Assembly: GCA_023394965.1 (NCBI GenBank)
Contig: JAEWZX010000007.1
Span: 1 to 64,000, forward strand
DNA from: Pseudomonadota bacterium
GTDB lineage: Bacteria > Pseudomonadota > Alphaproteobacteria > Sphingomonadales > Sphingomonadaceae
Direction of reading: 5' to 3'
Length of the DNA stretch: 64,000 nucleotides
Shown here piece by piece: positions 54,041-62,964 of this stretch (its first letter is position 1; every line of letters starts with the position of its first letter). The translations under genes were made by a program, and so were the position numbers. The notes below the pieces were generated by a model. It had not been told where the DNA came from. It saw only the letters and a list, made by a program, of their open reading frames with translations, and searched no databases.

Positions 54041-56722
54041 ATGGCTGTCGACTGGACTTCTGCGCTGGAGCGCGCCCGTATGCACGCCCCGTTTCTTGCG
54101 CGGGCGCTGGAGCGGCGGCCGGAACTGGCTGAATTGCTGGCTGAAGGAAAGGGCGAAGAAGCGCTCCGCGCTGCCAAGCGGGTGGATGAAAGCGATGCGG
54201 CAACTGCGCTGCGCCGCGAGCGATTGGGCCTGGCGGTGGTGCTCGCAATTGGCGATCTGGCGGGGGCCTTCGATCTCGACAAGGTCATGCGGGAGCTGTC
54301 GACCTTTGCGGATCGAGCGCTTGATTCGGCGCTGAACGCGGCAATGCTTCGGCGTGTGCCCGATGCCGAGCAGGCGGGAATGATCGGTCTGGCGCTGGGC
54401 AAGCATGGCGCGGGCGAACTGAACTATTCATCGGATATCGATCCCATCCTGCTTTATGACCCGGCCACGCTGCCCCGCCGCGAGCGTGACGAACCGGGCG
54501 AAGCGGCGCAGCGCTATGCGCGCGACGTGGTGCGGTTGCTGTCGGAAGTGACCAGCGAAGGCTATGTCTTCCGCGTCGACCTGCGGCTGCGCCCGGCCTC
54601 GGAGGTCAGCCCGCTGGCCATTCCGCTCGATGCGGCCATCACTCATTACGAAAGTTCGGCGCTGGCGTGGGAACGGGCCGCTTTCATCCGGGCGCGCGCC
54701 TGCGCGGGCGATATTGCGGCGGGCGAGGCATTTCTCGACCATATCCGACCGTTCGTCTGGCGCAGGAGCCTCGATTTCGGCGCGATCGATGAGGTGCGCC
54801 GGCTGACGCACCGCATCCGCGATCAGCACAGCGGTCCGGCCGTGCCGGAGCCCGGCTACAATCTGAAACTGGGCCGCGGCGGCATTCGCGAAATCGAATT
54901 CTTCGCCCAGACGCACCAGCTGATTCACGGGGGCCGCGATCCTTCGCTGCGATTGCGCGGCACGCGGGCGGCGCTCGATGCGCTGGCGGCAACCGGGCGG
55001 ATCGGTGAAGAGGATGCCAGTGCTTTGGGCGAAAGTTACGACGGGCTGCGGACTATCGAGCACCGTCTGCAGATGGTCGGCGACCAGCAGACCCATTCGC
55101 TGCCTGCGGGCGAGGCACTGGACAATGTCGCCCGCCTGCATGGTCTGCCTGATGGCGGCGCGCTGGTGAAGCATGTGCAGGATCTGGCGCGCCCCGTGGC
55201 CGAACGGTTCGATGCCCTGCTCGACGAAGACCGGATTTCCGTGCCCACAAGCGCACCGCATGTGCTGGTGGAAGAGGCCGCGACGTGCGAAGCGCCGGCA
55301 CAACTTGTCGATCGGATCGCAGGCTGGACCGACGGCAAGTATCAGGCCCTGCGCAGCACGGCGGCGCTCAATGCCTTCGAAGCGATCCGCCCCGATCTCG
55401 TCGCATCGATATCCGCTTCGCCCGATCCGGATGCAGCGGTGCTGCGCTGGGAAGGTCTCATTTCGCGACTGCCGAGTGCCATCAATCTCTTTCGCCTGCT
55501 CGAGGCGCGGCCCGGGCTGTTCGCGCTGCTGGCCGATTGCCTGACACTGGCCCAGCCGCTGGCAGACGAACTGTCCCGGCGGCCCCACCTGCTCGACGCG
55601 CTGATCGACCGCAGTGCGCTCGACCTGCCTGGCAGCGTGGAGGATCTCGTCGACAAGATGAGCCGGCGCGAACGCGGCGACGACTACGAAACCCGGCTTG
55701 ATCGCTTGCGCGTAGTTACCGGGGAAACCCGTTTCGCGCTGGGTGTCCAACTGATCGAGGCTGCCCATGATCCGCTGCAGATTGCCGCCGGGCTCTCTCG
55801 CACGGCCGAAGCGGCCCTGCAGGTGGCGCTCGATGCCGCCGAGGAGGAATTTGCGGCAAAGCATGGGCGCATCGCGGGCAGCGAACTGGTGGTTCTGGGG
55901 CTGGGGCGGCTTGGCGGCGGAGTGCTGACCCATGCCTCTGATCTCGACATCATCTATCTTTTCACCGGGACGCATGAAGGCGAGTCCGATGGCGCTCGCC
56001 CGCTTGGCGCAACGCTTTATTTCAACCGGTTGGCCCAGCGCGTGACAGCCGCTCTCAGCGTGCCGACGGCGCAGGGTGCGCTTTACGAAGTCGACACGCG
56101 TCTGCGTCCGCAGGGCAATCAAGGCCCGCTGGCTGTCAGTGTGGAAAGTTTCGCCCGGTACCAGCGCGAGGATGCCTGGACTTGGGAGCATATGGCGCTG
56201 ACACGTGCCCGTGTCCTAGTCGGCAGCCAAGCAGCCCGCAGGAATGTGGCTGCTGTCGTGGCGTCGGTCCTGTGCCGCGAACGCGACCCCGATGACCTGC
56301 GCGCCGATGCACTGAAAATGCGCAGCGACATGGCCGCACACAAGCAGGCGCGTGGACCGCTCGACGCAAAGCTGCTGCGGGGCGGCCTTGTGGACATCGA
56401 ATTCCTCGTGCACTTCCTGCAGCTGCGCCACCGCGAGGCTTTGACGCCGCATCTTGATCAAGCCGTGGCCGGGTTGGTATCGGTCGGGCACCTGCCCGGA
56501 GCCATTGTCGATGCCCATGGCTTGATGACGCGGTTGCTGGTGGGTACGCGGCTGCTCGCGCCCGATCTCGAACGGCCAAAGGCTGCTGCCGCAGCCCTGC
56601 TGGCCCGGCAGAGCGGGTGCGAAGACTATGCGCAGCTGATGGAGCGTCTGCGGGCTGCGCGCCGCGATGTCGCGGCATCATGGCATGCCATATATGGCGA
56701 AACCCTGGAGATAGACGAATGA
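54041..56722 (+). CDS. glnE: Glutamine synthetase adenylyltransferase/deadenylase
   Basis: An 893-residue bifunctional enzyme that attaches and removes AMP on glutamine synthetase according to nitrogen state. Two nucleotidyltransferase domains are present: the removase near residue 120 (GELNYSSDIDPILLYD) and the transferase near 620 (GLGRLGGGVLTHASDLDIIYLF). Family blocks FVWRRSLDFGAI, GGIREIEFFAQTHQLIHGGRDPSLR and RGPLDAKLLRGGLVDIEFLVHF are present. It is shorter at the N-terminus than many homologues. The long open frame upstream of 54041 lies opposite the peptidase gene and is not part of it. ATGA overlap with bcp. Confidence 0.95.
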   Translation: MAVDWTSALERARMHAPFLARALERRPELAELLAEGKGEEALRAAKRVDESDAATALRRERLGLAVVLAIGDLAGAFDLDKVMRELSTFADRALDSALNAAMLRRVPDAEQAGMIGLALGKHGAGELNYSSDIDPILLYDPATLPRRERDEPGEAAQRYARDVVRLLSEVTSEGYVFRVDLRLRPASEVSPLAIPLDAAITHYESSALAWERAAFIRARACAGDIAAGEAFLDHIRPFVWRRSLDFGAIDEVRRLTHRIRDQHSGPAVPEPGYNLKLGRGGIREIEFFAQTHQLIHGGRDPSLRLRGTRAALDALAATGRIGEEDASALGESYDGLRTIEHRLQMVGDQQTHSLPAGEALDNVARLHGLPDGGALVKHVQDLARPVAERFDALLDEDRISVPTSAPHVLVEEAATCEAPAQLVDRIAGWTDGKYQALRSTAALNAFEAIRPDLVASISASPDPDAAVLRWEGLISRLPSAINLFRLLEARPGLFALLADCLTLAQPLADELSRRPHLLDALIDRSALDLPGSVEDLVDKMSRRERGDDYETRLDRLRVVTGETRFALGVQLIEAAHDPLQIAAGLSRTAEAALQVALDAAEEEFAAKHGRIAGSELVVLGLGRLGGGVLTHASDLDIIYLFTGTHEGESDGARPLGATLYFNRLAQRVTAALSVPTAQGALYEVDTRLRPQGNQGPLAVSVESFARYQREDAWTWEHMALTRARVLVGSQAARRNVAAVVASVLCRERDPDDLRADALKMRSDMAAHKQARGPLDAKLLRGGLVDIEFLVHFLQLRHREALTPHLDQAVAGLVSVGHLPGAIVDAHGLMTRLLVGTRLLAPDLERPKAAAAALLARQSGCEDYAQLMERLRAARRDVAASWHAIYGETLEIDE

Positions 56723-57192
56723 CCAAGACCTATGGCGAAGGCGACGCTTTCCCCGATTTTTCCATGGCGACACCTGATGGTGGGACGGTCACCAAGGCCG
56801 ACCTGGCGGGCAGGAAGGCGGTGATCTTCTTCTATCCTAAGGACAACACTCCCGGCTGCACTACTGAAGCAAAGGATTTCACCGCTCTCAAAAGCGAGTT
56901 CGAGAAAGCAGGCACCTATCTCCTTGGGGTCAGCAAGGATTCGGCCAAGAAGCATCAGAACTTCATCGCGAAGCACGATCTTGCCGTCGATCTGGCGACC
57001 GACGCCGAGGATGGCGGGCTGTCGGACGAACTGGGCGTGTGGACCGAAAAGAAGATGTACGGCAAAACCTTCATGGGCATGGTCCGCTCGACTTTTCTCA
57101 TTGGCGATGATGGCAAGATCCTGCGTGTCTGGCCCAAGGTGAAGGTTTCCGGGCATGCTGAAGAAGTGCTCGCGGCTGCCCGCGCGGCATGA
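56719..57192 (+). CDS. bcp: Thiol peroxidase, Bcp/PrxQ type
   Basis: A 157-residue peroxiredoxin that reduces hydrogen peroxide and organic hydroperoxides. The peroxidatic Cys is in FYPKDNTPGCTTEAKDF (about residue 46), and LLGVSKDSAKKHQNF and RSTFLIGDDGKI are family blocks. No second Cys follows five residues later (GCTTEAKD), so it appears to be a 1-Cys-like Bcp. Both ends overlap neighbours by four bases. Confidence 0.95.
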   Translation: MTKTYGEGDAFPDFSMATPDGGTVTKADLAGRKAVIFFYPKDNTPGCTTEAKDFTALKSEFEKAGTYLLGVSKDSAKKHQNFIAKHDLAVDLATDAEDGGLSDELGVWTEKKMYGKTFMGMVRSTFLIGDDGKILRVWPKVKVSGHAEEVLAAARAA

Positions 57193-57989
57193 CATCGGTC
57201 CGCCCCACTGTATCAGGCGCGATCCACGATGCACTTCTGACCGGCGATGCCAGGGCCAAGGTCTTTGTCGCCCGGCGGGTTGCGCGCGACTGGCGGTTGG
57301 GACGGCTCGATTTCACTTTCGACTGTGCCATGCCGGATCGCCCGGCGTGGCCGGCCAATCTTGAACTTCTGCCGCCCGGTCGCATGCCAAGGCGCGGGAA
57401 AATGGGTTCGGAGCGTAATCGCGCGGCCTTGTGGCACGCCCTGGCGCATATCGAATTTGTCGCCATCGATCTCGCGCTCGACATGGCGGGGCGTTTTGGC
57501 GCGGCCATGGGGCCGCAGTTCGTTTCTGACTTCCTCTCGGTGGCGGCGGACGAGGCGATGCATTTCGCCCTGATCGCCCGCAAAGTCGATTCGCTCGGCC
57601 TGTTCTACGGGGCGTTGCCTGCGCACAACGGGTTGTGGAGCGCTGCGCAGGACACCGCTCATGATGTGGCGGCGCGGCTGGCCATCGTTCCCATGGTGCT
57701 GGAGGCGCGCGGGCTTGATGTCACGCCCGCAACCCTGGATCGTGTTCGCGCGCAAGGTGATGAAAATGGGGCGAAAATTCTGCAGAGAATTCTTGACGAT
57801 GAAATTCGTCACGTTGCGACCGGGTCAAAGTATTTTCACGCCGTCTGCGCCGACCGCAGTGAGAACCCACGGAAAACGTGGCAAAATCTGGTGCGAACGC
57901 ATTTTTCCGGTGGGTTGAAGGCACCGTTCAACGACTCAGCGCGTTTCGCAGGCGGTCTGCCGCGCGAGTATTATGCAGCTATTGCTTGA
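57189..57989 (+). CDS. DUF455 ferritin-like protein
   Basis: A 266-residue protein of the DUF455 group, which has a ferritin-like four-helix shape. Candidate diiron ligands are in ALAHIEFVAIDLALD, AADEAMHF and the later ILDDEIRHVATG. Function is unproven; the HxxE and ExxH arrangements suggest a metal-dependent oxidoreductase. It is coupled to bcp by ATGA, which could mean linked oxidative-stress roles. Confidence 0.85.
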   Translation: MTSVRPTVSGAIHDALLTGDARAKVFVARRVARDWRLGRLDFTFDCAMPDRPAWPANLELLPPGRMPRRGKMGSERNRAALWHALAHIEFVAIDLALDMAGRFGAAMGPQFVSDFLSVAADEAMHFALIARKVDSLGLFYGALPAHNGLWSAAQDTAHDVAARLAIVPMVLEARGLDVTPATLDRVRAQGDENGAKILQRILDDEIRHVATGSKYFHAVCADRSENPRKTWQNLVRTHFSGGLKAPFNDSARFAGGLPREYYAAIA

Positions 57990-58128
57990 TTAACTTTTTC
58001 ATCGATAACCCAAACTCACGAGACGCCGGGGGGTTCCGGCAGTGACTAATAAAGGGTGGAAACGGCACGGGACGCCGGGTTCGCCAAGGATCGAAAGGCG
58101 CGCAAAGCGCCAGATGGACGGGTTTAGC

Positions 58129-58806
58129 ATGATCACCAAGCGCAATACGCTTGCTCTCGCAGTAGTGGCCGGTTTCGGCATCGCCGCAGCTCCGGCTCAG
58201 GCACAGGAAACCAACGCTGCTGCCGCAGTCGGGGCAATCGACATGAGCAAGGTGGCCGCGCCCGCCCAGACCGGTGAGGATGCTCAGTTCAAGCAGCTTT
58301 TCGCACAGTGGGACAATCTCGATCGTGCCACTCCTGCAGCAACGAGCGTTTCGGTGCCGTCGCGCATGCCGCTCGATAACACCAGGTTGACCAGCGATTA
58401 CGGTATGCGGACCCACCCGGTGCTTGGTGGTCGTCGCAGCCATAAAGGTGTCGATCTTGCGGCTCCGGTTGGTACGCCGATCTATGCGACTGCCGATGGA
58501 TATGTCAGCAAGGCCGAATGGTTTTCCAGCTACGGCAAATTCGTTTCGATCGAACACGGTGCCAATCTGCAGACCCGCTTTGCCCACATGTCTGATATCG
58601 CGGTGAAGGCAGGCACTCGTATCAAGAAGGGCGACATCATCGGCTATGTCGGGTCAACCGGCCGTTCGACCGGCCCGCATCTCCATTACGAAGTCCGCAT
58701 CGACGGCAGGGCTGTGAACCCGGTTCCTTACATGGTCGAATCGGAAGCTCAGCGTGCGTTTGCTCTCGCCACCGGCGCTGGCGGTCAGGGTGACGGCGAC
58801 GACTGA
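58129..58806 (+). CDS. M23-family peptidoglycan endopeptidase
   Basis: A 225-residue exported protein: signal peptide MITKRNTLALAVVAGFGIAA, a 60-residue linker and a LytM/M23 domain from about residue 85. Zinc-site motifs SHKGVDLAAP (HxxxD) and HLHYEV (HxH) are complete, so it can hydrolyse peptidoglycan cross-links. Start choices are ATG 58114 (MDGFSM) and ATG 58129; the second gives a cleaner signal. A strong terminator follows. It stands alone between glnE-bcp-DUF455 and the acyl-CoA synthetase. Confidence 0.9.
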   Translation: MITKRNTLALAVVAGFGIAAAPAQAQETNAAAAVGAIDMSKVAAPAQTGEDAQFKQLFAQWDNLDRATPAATSVSVPSRMPLDNTRLTSDYGMRTHPVLGGRRSHKGVDLAAPVGTPIYATADGYVSKAEWFSSYGKFVSIEHGANLQTRFAHMSDIAVKAGTRIKKGDIIGYVGSTGRSTGPHLHYEVRIDGRAVNPVPYMVESEAQRAFALATGAGGQGDGDD

Positions 58807-58828
58807 TTACGGGCCCTCGGGCTTTGCG

Positions 58829-58863
58829 AAAAAGGCGGCGGGAGCGATCCTGCCGCCTTTTTT
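58829..58863. terminator. Strong intrinsic terminator after the M23 peptidase
   Basis: AAAAAGGCGGCGGGA (58829-58843) pairs with TCCTGCCGCCTTTTTT across GCGA, with one G-T pair, and a T-run follows to 58863. The A-run on the left makes it usable on both strands. Confidence 0.9.
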
Positions 58864-58952
58864 CTTGCCCAAGCCAGCGGGTAAGGTAGGTTTCGTCTCG
58901 AAACTGGAAGAGTCCCCACGAAGGGGGCCGCCGGAGAGGAGAGAGCCGACCC

Positions 58953-60512
58953 ATGCACCCTATTGCCCATGCGCAAACGCGCCCCGACCATGCCGCCATT
59001 ATCATGGCGGGCAGCGGCGAAACCGTAACTTTCGGCCAGATGGATGATTACGCGAATCGCTTCGCGCAATTGCTGCGCTCGCGCGGTTTGAAGCGGGGTG
59101 ATCATTTTGCCGTGCTCATGGAGAATAACGCTCACTACCTTCAGGTGGTGTGGGGTTCCCAACGGGCAGGCACGATGCTGGTGCCGATCTCGACCCGGCT
59201 GACGGCGCCGGAAATCTGCTACATCCTGAAAGACGCCAACGCCAAGTTCTTGCTGACGACCCGCAAATTCGCCGAAGCGATCGAGGGCATTCGCGCCGAA
59301 TGTGCCGATTTGCCGCTGCTGATCGTCGGCGGCGAGGGGGATGAGGATTACGAGGCGGCTCTTGCTGCGCAGCCTGCCGAACCGATCGCCGATCAGGCAC
59401 CGGGCCAGTACATGCTCTATTCCTCGGGCACGACGGGGCGGCCCAAGGGGGTGAAGCCCGCGCCGCCTGCCGATGAGGATATCCAGGCCACCAACCCGCT
59501 GGTGGGGCTGGCCGTGATGGGGGCGGGCATGCCGGCAGATGGCAGCATGGTCTATCTCTCGCCAGCCCCGCTTTACCACGCGGCCCCGCTCGGCTGGTGT
59601 ACCACGGCGCAACGGCTGGGCGGTACGGTTGTGGTGATGGAGAAATTCGATCCGGAGCATGCACTGGCCACGATCGAGAAATATCGCATCACCGACAGTC
59701 AGTGGGTGCCGACCCATTTCGTGCGCATGCTCAAGCTCGATCCCGAAGTGCGGAGCAAATACGATCTGTCGAGCCACAAACGCGCGCTCCACGCGGCAGC
59801 GCCCTGTCCGGTGCCGATCAAGCGCGAGATGATCGAATGGTGGGGGCCGATCATCAATGAATATTACGCCGGGTCGGAAGGCATCGGCATGACGCTGATC
59901 AAGGCGGAAGACTGGCTCGACCATCCCGGCAGCGTGGGCAAGGCAATCCACGGCACGCTGCATGTCTGCGATGCGGAAGGCGAGGAAGTCCCCGCCGGGC
60001 AGGACGGGCTGCTGTTCTTCGAAAACGAACTGATCCCGACCTACCACAACGATCCCGACAAGACGCGCGAGGCGATGCATCCCAAGGGCTGGATGACGCT
60101 GGGCGATATCGGGCACGTCGATCAGGACGGTTATCTCTACCTCACCGACCGCAAGAGCCATATGATCATTTCGGGTGGAGTGAACATCTACCCGCAGGAG
60201 ATCGAAAACCTGCTCGTCACCCATGACAAGGTGATGGATGCGGCGGTGATCGGCGCGCCCTGCCCCGATTTCGGCGAGAAGGTCGTCGCCGTGATCCAGC
60301 CGCTGGACATGGCCGAGGCCGCGCGGGACGATGGCCGCGCGCTGGAGGCGGAACTGCGCGAATTCCTTGCCCCCAGCCTGGCCAAGATCAAGATGCCCAA
60401 GCAGTTCGACTTCCGCCCGCAATTGCCGCGCGAGGCGAATGGCAAGCTCTACAAGCGCGAACTGCGCGACGAATACCTCGCCAAGGCCGAAACCGAGACG
60501 GAGCAGGCATGA
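58953..60512 (+). CDS. AMP-dependent acyl-CoA synthetase
   Basis: A 519-residue ANL-superfamily enzyme that activates a carboxylate with ATP and joins it to CoA. Motifs: YSSGTTGRPKG (about residues 152-162), YYAGSEGIGMT, GDIGHVDQDGYLYLTDRKSHMIISGGVNIYP and the late catalytic Lys in REANGKLYKREL. The group near cyclohexanecarboxylate, 4-chlorobenzoate or fatty-acid ligases is likely; the acyl group is unknown. GGAGAGGAGAG lies upstream of the ATG. It is coupled by ATGA to a P450, so both probably degrade one substrate such as a terpenoid, sterol side chain or aromatic. Confidence 0.92.
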   Translation: MHPIAHAQTRPDHAAIIMAGSGETVTFGQMDDYANRFAQLLRSRGLKRGDHFAVLMENNAHYLQVVWGSQRAGTMLVPISTRLTAPEICYILKDANAKFLLTTRKFAEAIEGIRAECADLPLLIVGGEGDEDYEAALAAQPAEPIADQAPGQYMLYSSGTTGRPKGVKPAPPADEDIQATNPLVGLAVMGAGMPADGSMVYLSPAPLYHAAPLGWCTTAQRLGGTVVVMEKFDPEHALATIEKYRITDSQWVPTHFVRMLKLDPEVRSKYDLSSHKRALHAAAPCPVPIKREMIEWWGPIINEYYAGSEGIGMTLIKAEDWLDHPGSVGKAIHGTLHVCDAEGEEVPAGQDGLLFFENELIPTYHNDPDKTREAMHPKGWMTLGDIGHVDQDGYLYLTDRKSHMIISGGVNIYPQEIENLLVTHDKVMDAAVIGAPCPDFGEKVVAVIQPLDMAEAARDDGRALEAELREFLAPSLAKIKMPKQFDFRPQLPREANGKLYKRELRDEYLAKAETETEQA

Positions 60513-61813
60513 TGGCGACACAGGACAAGCCCCGGCTCGATTCCGCCACCGCCCGCCAGGTCATCGACCCGGCCAGCTATGCCGAATGGGACGGCCTGCT
60601 CGACACGTTCGACCGTCTGCGTGAAGAGGCACCGGTCGCCTGGGTCGAAGCGGAGAACAGTGCCATCCATCCCCCCTTCTGGCTGGTCACCCGCTATGAC
60701 GATGTGATGCGCATGTCGAAGGACAACGCCACCTTCCTCAACAACCCGCGCACCGTCGTCTTCAGCCTGACCGAGGGCATCGAATTCGCCAAGGCTTTCA
60801 GCGGCGGTAGCGAGCATATGGTGGCCAGCCTGGTCACTTTCGATGCGCCGATCCACATGAAGTACCGCAAGCTGACGCAGGAATGGTTCATGCCCAAGAA
60901 CCTGCGCGGCGTGGAAGACGAGATTCGCGCCATCGCCCATGCCGCGGTGGACCGGTTGCTGGCGGGCGGCACCGAAGCCGATTTCGTCAAGGCCGTATCC
61001 GCGCCCTATCCGCTGCATGTGGTGATGCAGATCCTTGGTGTGCCGGAGGAGGACGAGCCGCGTATGCTGATGCTGACGCAGCAGATGTTCGGCGGCAGCG
61101 ACGAGGATCTGAACCAGTCCGGCATGAAGGACCTTCCGCCCGAAGCGGTCACGCAGATCGTGGCCGGGGCGGTCAAGGACTTCGAAGCCTATTTCGCCCA
61201 GCTCACGGCCGACAAACGGGCCAATCCCACCGGCGATGTCGCCAGCACCATCGCCAATGCCATGGTCGATGGCGAACGGCTGAACGATCGCGACATGATG
61301 GGCTATTACATCATCGTCGCCGCGGCGGGTCACGACACCACCAGCGCCAGCACGGCGGGCGCGATGCTGGCCCTGGCGCAGGACCCGGCGCAATGGGCGC
61401 GGGTCCGGGCCGATCGCAGCCTGCTGCCCGGCATCGTGGAAGAGGCGATCCGCTGGACCAGCCCGGTGCAGCACTTCATGCGCACCGCCGCCGAAGATAC
61501 CGAGGTCGGCGGCCAGCCGATTGCGAAGGGCGACTGGCTGATGATGAACTATGTCGCCGCCAATCACGATCCCGCGCATTTCGACAATCCGCGCCGGTTC
61601 GATGCCGCGCGCAGCCCCAACCGCCATCTCGCCTTCGGGGCGGGGGCGCACCAGTGCCTCGGCCTGCATCTCGCCCGGCTGGAGATGCGCATCCTGTTCG
61701 AAGTGCTGCTCGACCGGATCGAGACGGTGGCGCTGGCGGGCGAACCGGCACGCAGCAAATCGACCTTCGTGGGCGGGCTGAAGGCCCTGCCGCTGCGCTT
61801 CACCCCGGCCTGA
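60509..61813 (+). CDS. Cytochrome P450, acyl-CoA synthetase-coupled
   Basis: A 434-residue soluble P450: oxygen-activation helix AAAGHDTTSASTAG, ExxR in EEAIRW, heme loop FGAGAHQCLGLHLARLEMR (Cys about residue 386). It differs from the CYP153-like protein in this window. Similar P450s appear in my memory in terpene and steroid catabolism clusters of actinobacteria and sphingomonads, but the substrate is not set by the sequence. Redox partners are not adjacent; the reductase at 33660-34886 is a candidate. Confidence 0.9.
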   Translation: MMATQDKPRLDSATARQVIDPASYAEWDGLLDTFDRLREEAPVAWVEAENSAIHPPFWLVTRYDDVMRMSKDNATFLNNPRTVVFSLTEGIEFAKAFSGGSEHMVASLVTFDAPIHMKYRKLTQEWFMPKNLRGVEDEIRAIAHAAVDRLLAGGTEADFVKAVSAPYPLHVVMQILGVPEEDEPRMLMLTQQMFGGSDEDLNQSGMKDLPPEAVTQIVAGAVKDFEAYFAQLTADKRANPTGDVASTIANAMVDGERLNDRDMMGYYIIVAAAGHDTTSASTAGAMLALAQDPAQWARVRADRSLLPGIVEEAIRWTSPVQHFMRTAAEDTEVGGQPIAKGDWLMMNYVAANHDPAHFDNPRRFDAARSPNRHLAFGAGAHQCLGLHLARLEMRILFEVLLDRIETVALAGEPARSKSTFVGGLKALPLRFTPA

Positions 61814-62323
61814 TTCGCAAGGGGAGCCCGTTCAGCTTCGGGCCGTGAAGCCCGAGACATGGACCGGGTGTTACACTGTCCAGGCGCAAAACTTTGTCGG
61901 TTTGCGCAAAATCGCGTCAGCTTGCGCCAGACGGCGTCGGCTTGCGGGCGAAAAGCGTCGGTTTGCGCAGGCCGCATGTCGGCTTGCCCCGGCAAACTGA
62001 CGGCTTGCCCGTCGCAGCTGTCAGCTTGGACCACGGGGCGAAGCGGCGCGGTTGCGGGTGATGAACGGTGTGGAAAGAGCCGCCAGCACCCTATCACACC
62101 GCGCAGCCTGTAGGAAAATCATGGGCTTGCAAGCGCAGTCGGGGGGCATGCCACCTAGGTATTGCACCGGGGATTCGAACTCCGTTCGTCGCATATTACT
62201 ACCGGATTAACGGCATTTCGGCTAGATTTGATGCCATGGAAAAAGACGAATGACGAACTCTTCTGGACCCTGGTCCCGAAGCCGTAGTCTTTCACCTCCA
62301 ATAGCTAAAAGAAGGGGAGGGGA
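61814..62323. other. Gene-free stretch carrying the phased repeat array
   Basis: About 510 bases lie between the P450 and the YqiJ-like gene. No credible gene is present. The repeat array fills 61896-62031. Further right, 62156-62180 resembles a stray T-arm (GATTCGAA) without a tRNA around it. The promoter of the following operon should lie just before 62324, which is preceded by GGGGAGGGGA. Confidence 0.5.
61896..62031. repeat. Seven phased repeats, 20-21 bp period
   Basis: A GTCRGYTTGCGC-type word begins at 61896, 61916, 61936, 61957, 61978, 61999 and 62020: spacings 20, 20, 21, 21, 21 and 21. Unit heads are GTCGGTTTGCGC, GTCAGCTTGCGC, GTCGGCTTGCGG, GTCGGTTTGCGC, GTCGGCTTGCCC, GACGGCTTGCCC and GTCAGCTTGGAC. 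The remaining 8-9 bases of each unit vary. The first unit includes the palindrome TTTGCGCAAA (61901-61910). The period is two helical turns. Confidence 0.9.
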
Positions 62324-62944
62324 ATGACATTACTTGAACCTTACAATGCGCCGTTTGCGATTGCGCTTGTCTTGATGCTGGCGCTGTTGATCATTCAGAT
62401 TTTCGGTGTGCTCGACTTGGACATCGATCTCGACGCTGATGGCGATGGCGCGCTGAATGCCGGGCCGGTGGACGGGCTGCTGACCCTGCTGGGTCTGGGC
62501 CGTGTCCCCTTGACCGTCTGGCTGGTTGTGTTCCTGTTGGTTTTTGCCGGCGCAGGAGTGGGCATTCAGCAATTGGCACAGAGCTTTACCGGTGCGCCGC
62601 TCGATCGCATTCTGGCGGCGGTCATTGCCGCAGGCTGTGCCGTTCCGGCCGCCGCGGCGATTGCCCGCCCGCTCGGGCGCATCCTGCCGCAGGACGAAAG
62701 CACTGCAGTCGATACTCATACGTTGCTGGGGCGCCGTGCAACGATAACCGACGGAGTTGCCCGCAGTGGATTTCCCGCGCGTGCGCGTGTGCTGGATCTT
62801 CACGGTCAGGCGCATCACGTGATGGTCGAACCACATGAGCAATCGTCCGAATTGCATGCCGGGGACGAGGTCCTGCTCGTCCGCCGGGAGAACAATCAAT
62901 TTTACGCGACCGCGCTCGCAGAGCGCCGCCTGTCGCCCAACTGA
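62324..62944 (+). CDS. YqiJ-like inner-membrane protein with OB fold
   Basis: A 206-residue protein with three helices in the first 125 residues (ALVLMLALLIIQIFGVL, VPLTVWLVVFLLVFAG, IAAGCAVPAAAAIARPL) and a C-terminal OB-like domain (LLGRRATITDGVARSGFPARARVLD...HAGDEVLLVRRE). This is the layout of YqiJ/NfeD-related partners of flotillins. A GGGGAGGGGA site precedes the ATG. The flotillin gene starts 20 bases after its stop. Confidence 0.87.
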   Translation: MTLLEPYNAPFAIALVLMLALLIIQIFGVLDLDIDLDADGDGALNAGPVDGLLTLLGLGRVPLTVWLVVFLLVFAGAGVGIQQLAQSFTGAPLDRILAAVIAAGCAVPAAAAIARPLGRILPQDESTAVDTHTLLGRRATITDGVARSGFPARARVLDLHGQAHHVMVEPHEQSSELHAGDEVLLVRRENNQFYATALAERRLSPN

Positions 62945-62964
62945 GTTTTTTACAAGGAGTGGAT

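Noticed and set aside
54428..56191. Leftward open frame opposite glnE
   Set aside because: Arg- and Gln-rich shadow of glnE without recognisable motifs.
61896..62031. CRISPR array
   Set aside because: The units are only 20-21 bases with 8-9 variable bases, the heads vary, and no cas genes are nearby.
61859..62113. Small rightward ORF with Cys-containing heptapeptide repeats across the phased array
   Set aside because: No ribosome site or signal; the repetition follows from the 21-bp DNA period. Kept only as the alternative explanation of the array.
62156..62180. GATTCGAA T-arm-like segment suggesting a tRNA or second att site
   Set aside because: No acceptor, anticodon arm or CCA can be fitted on either strand, and one T-stem pair mismatches.
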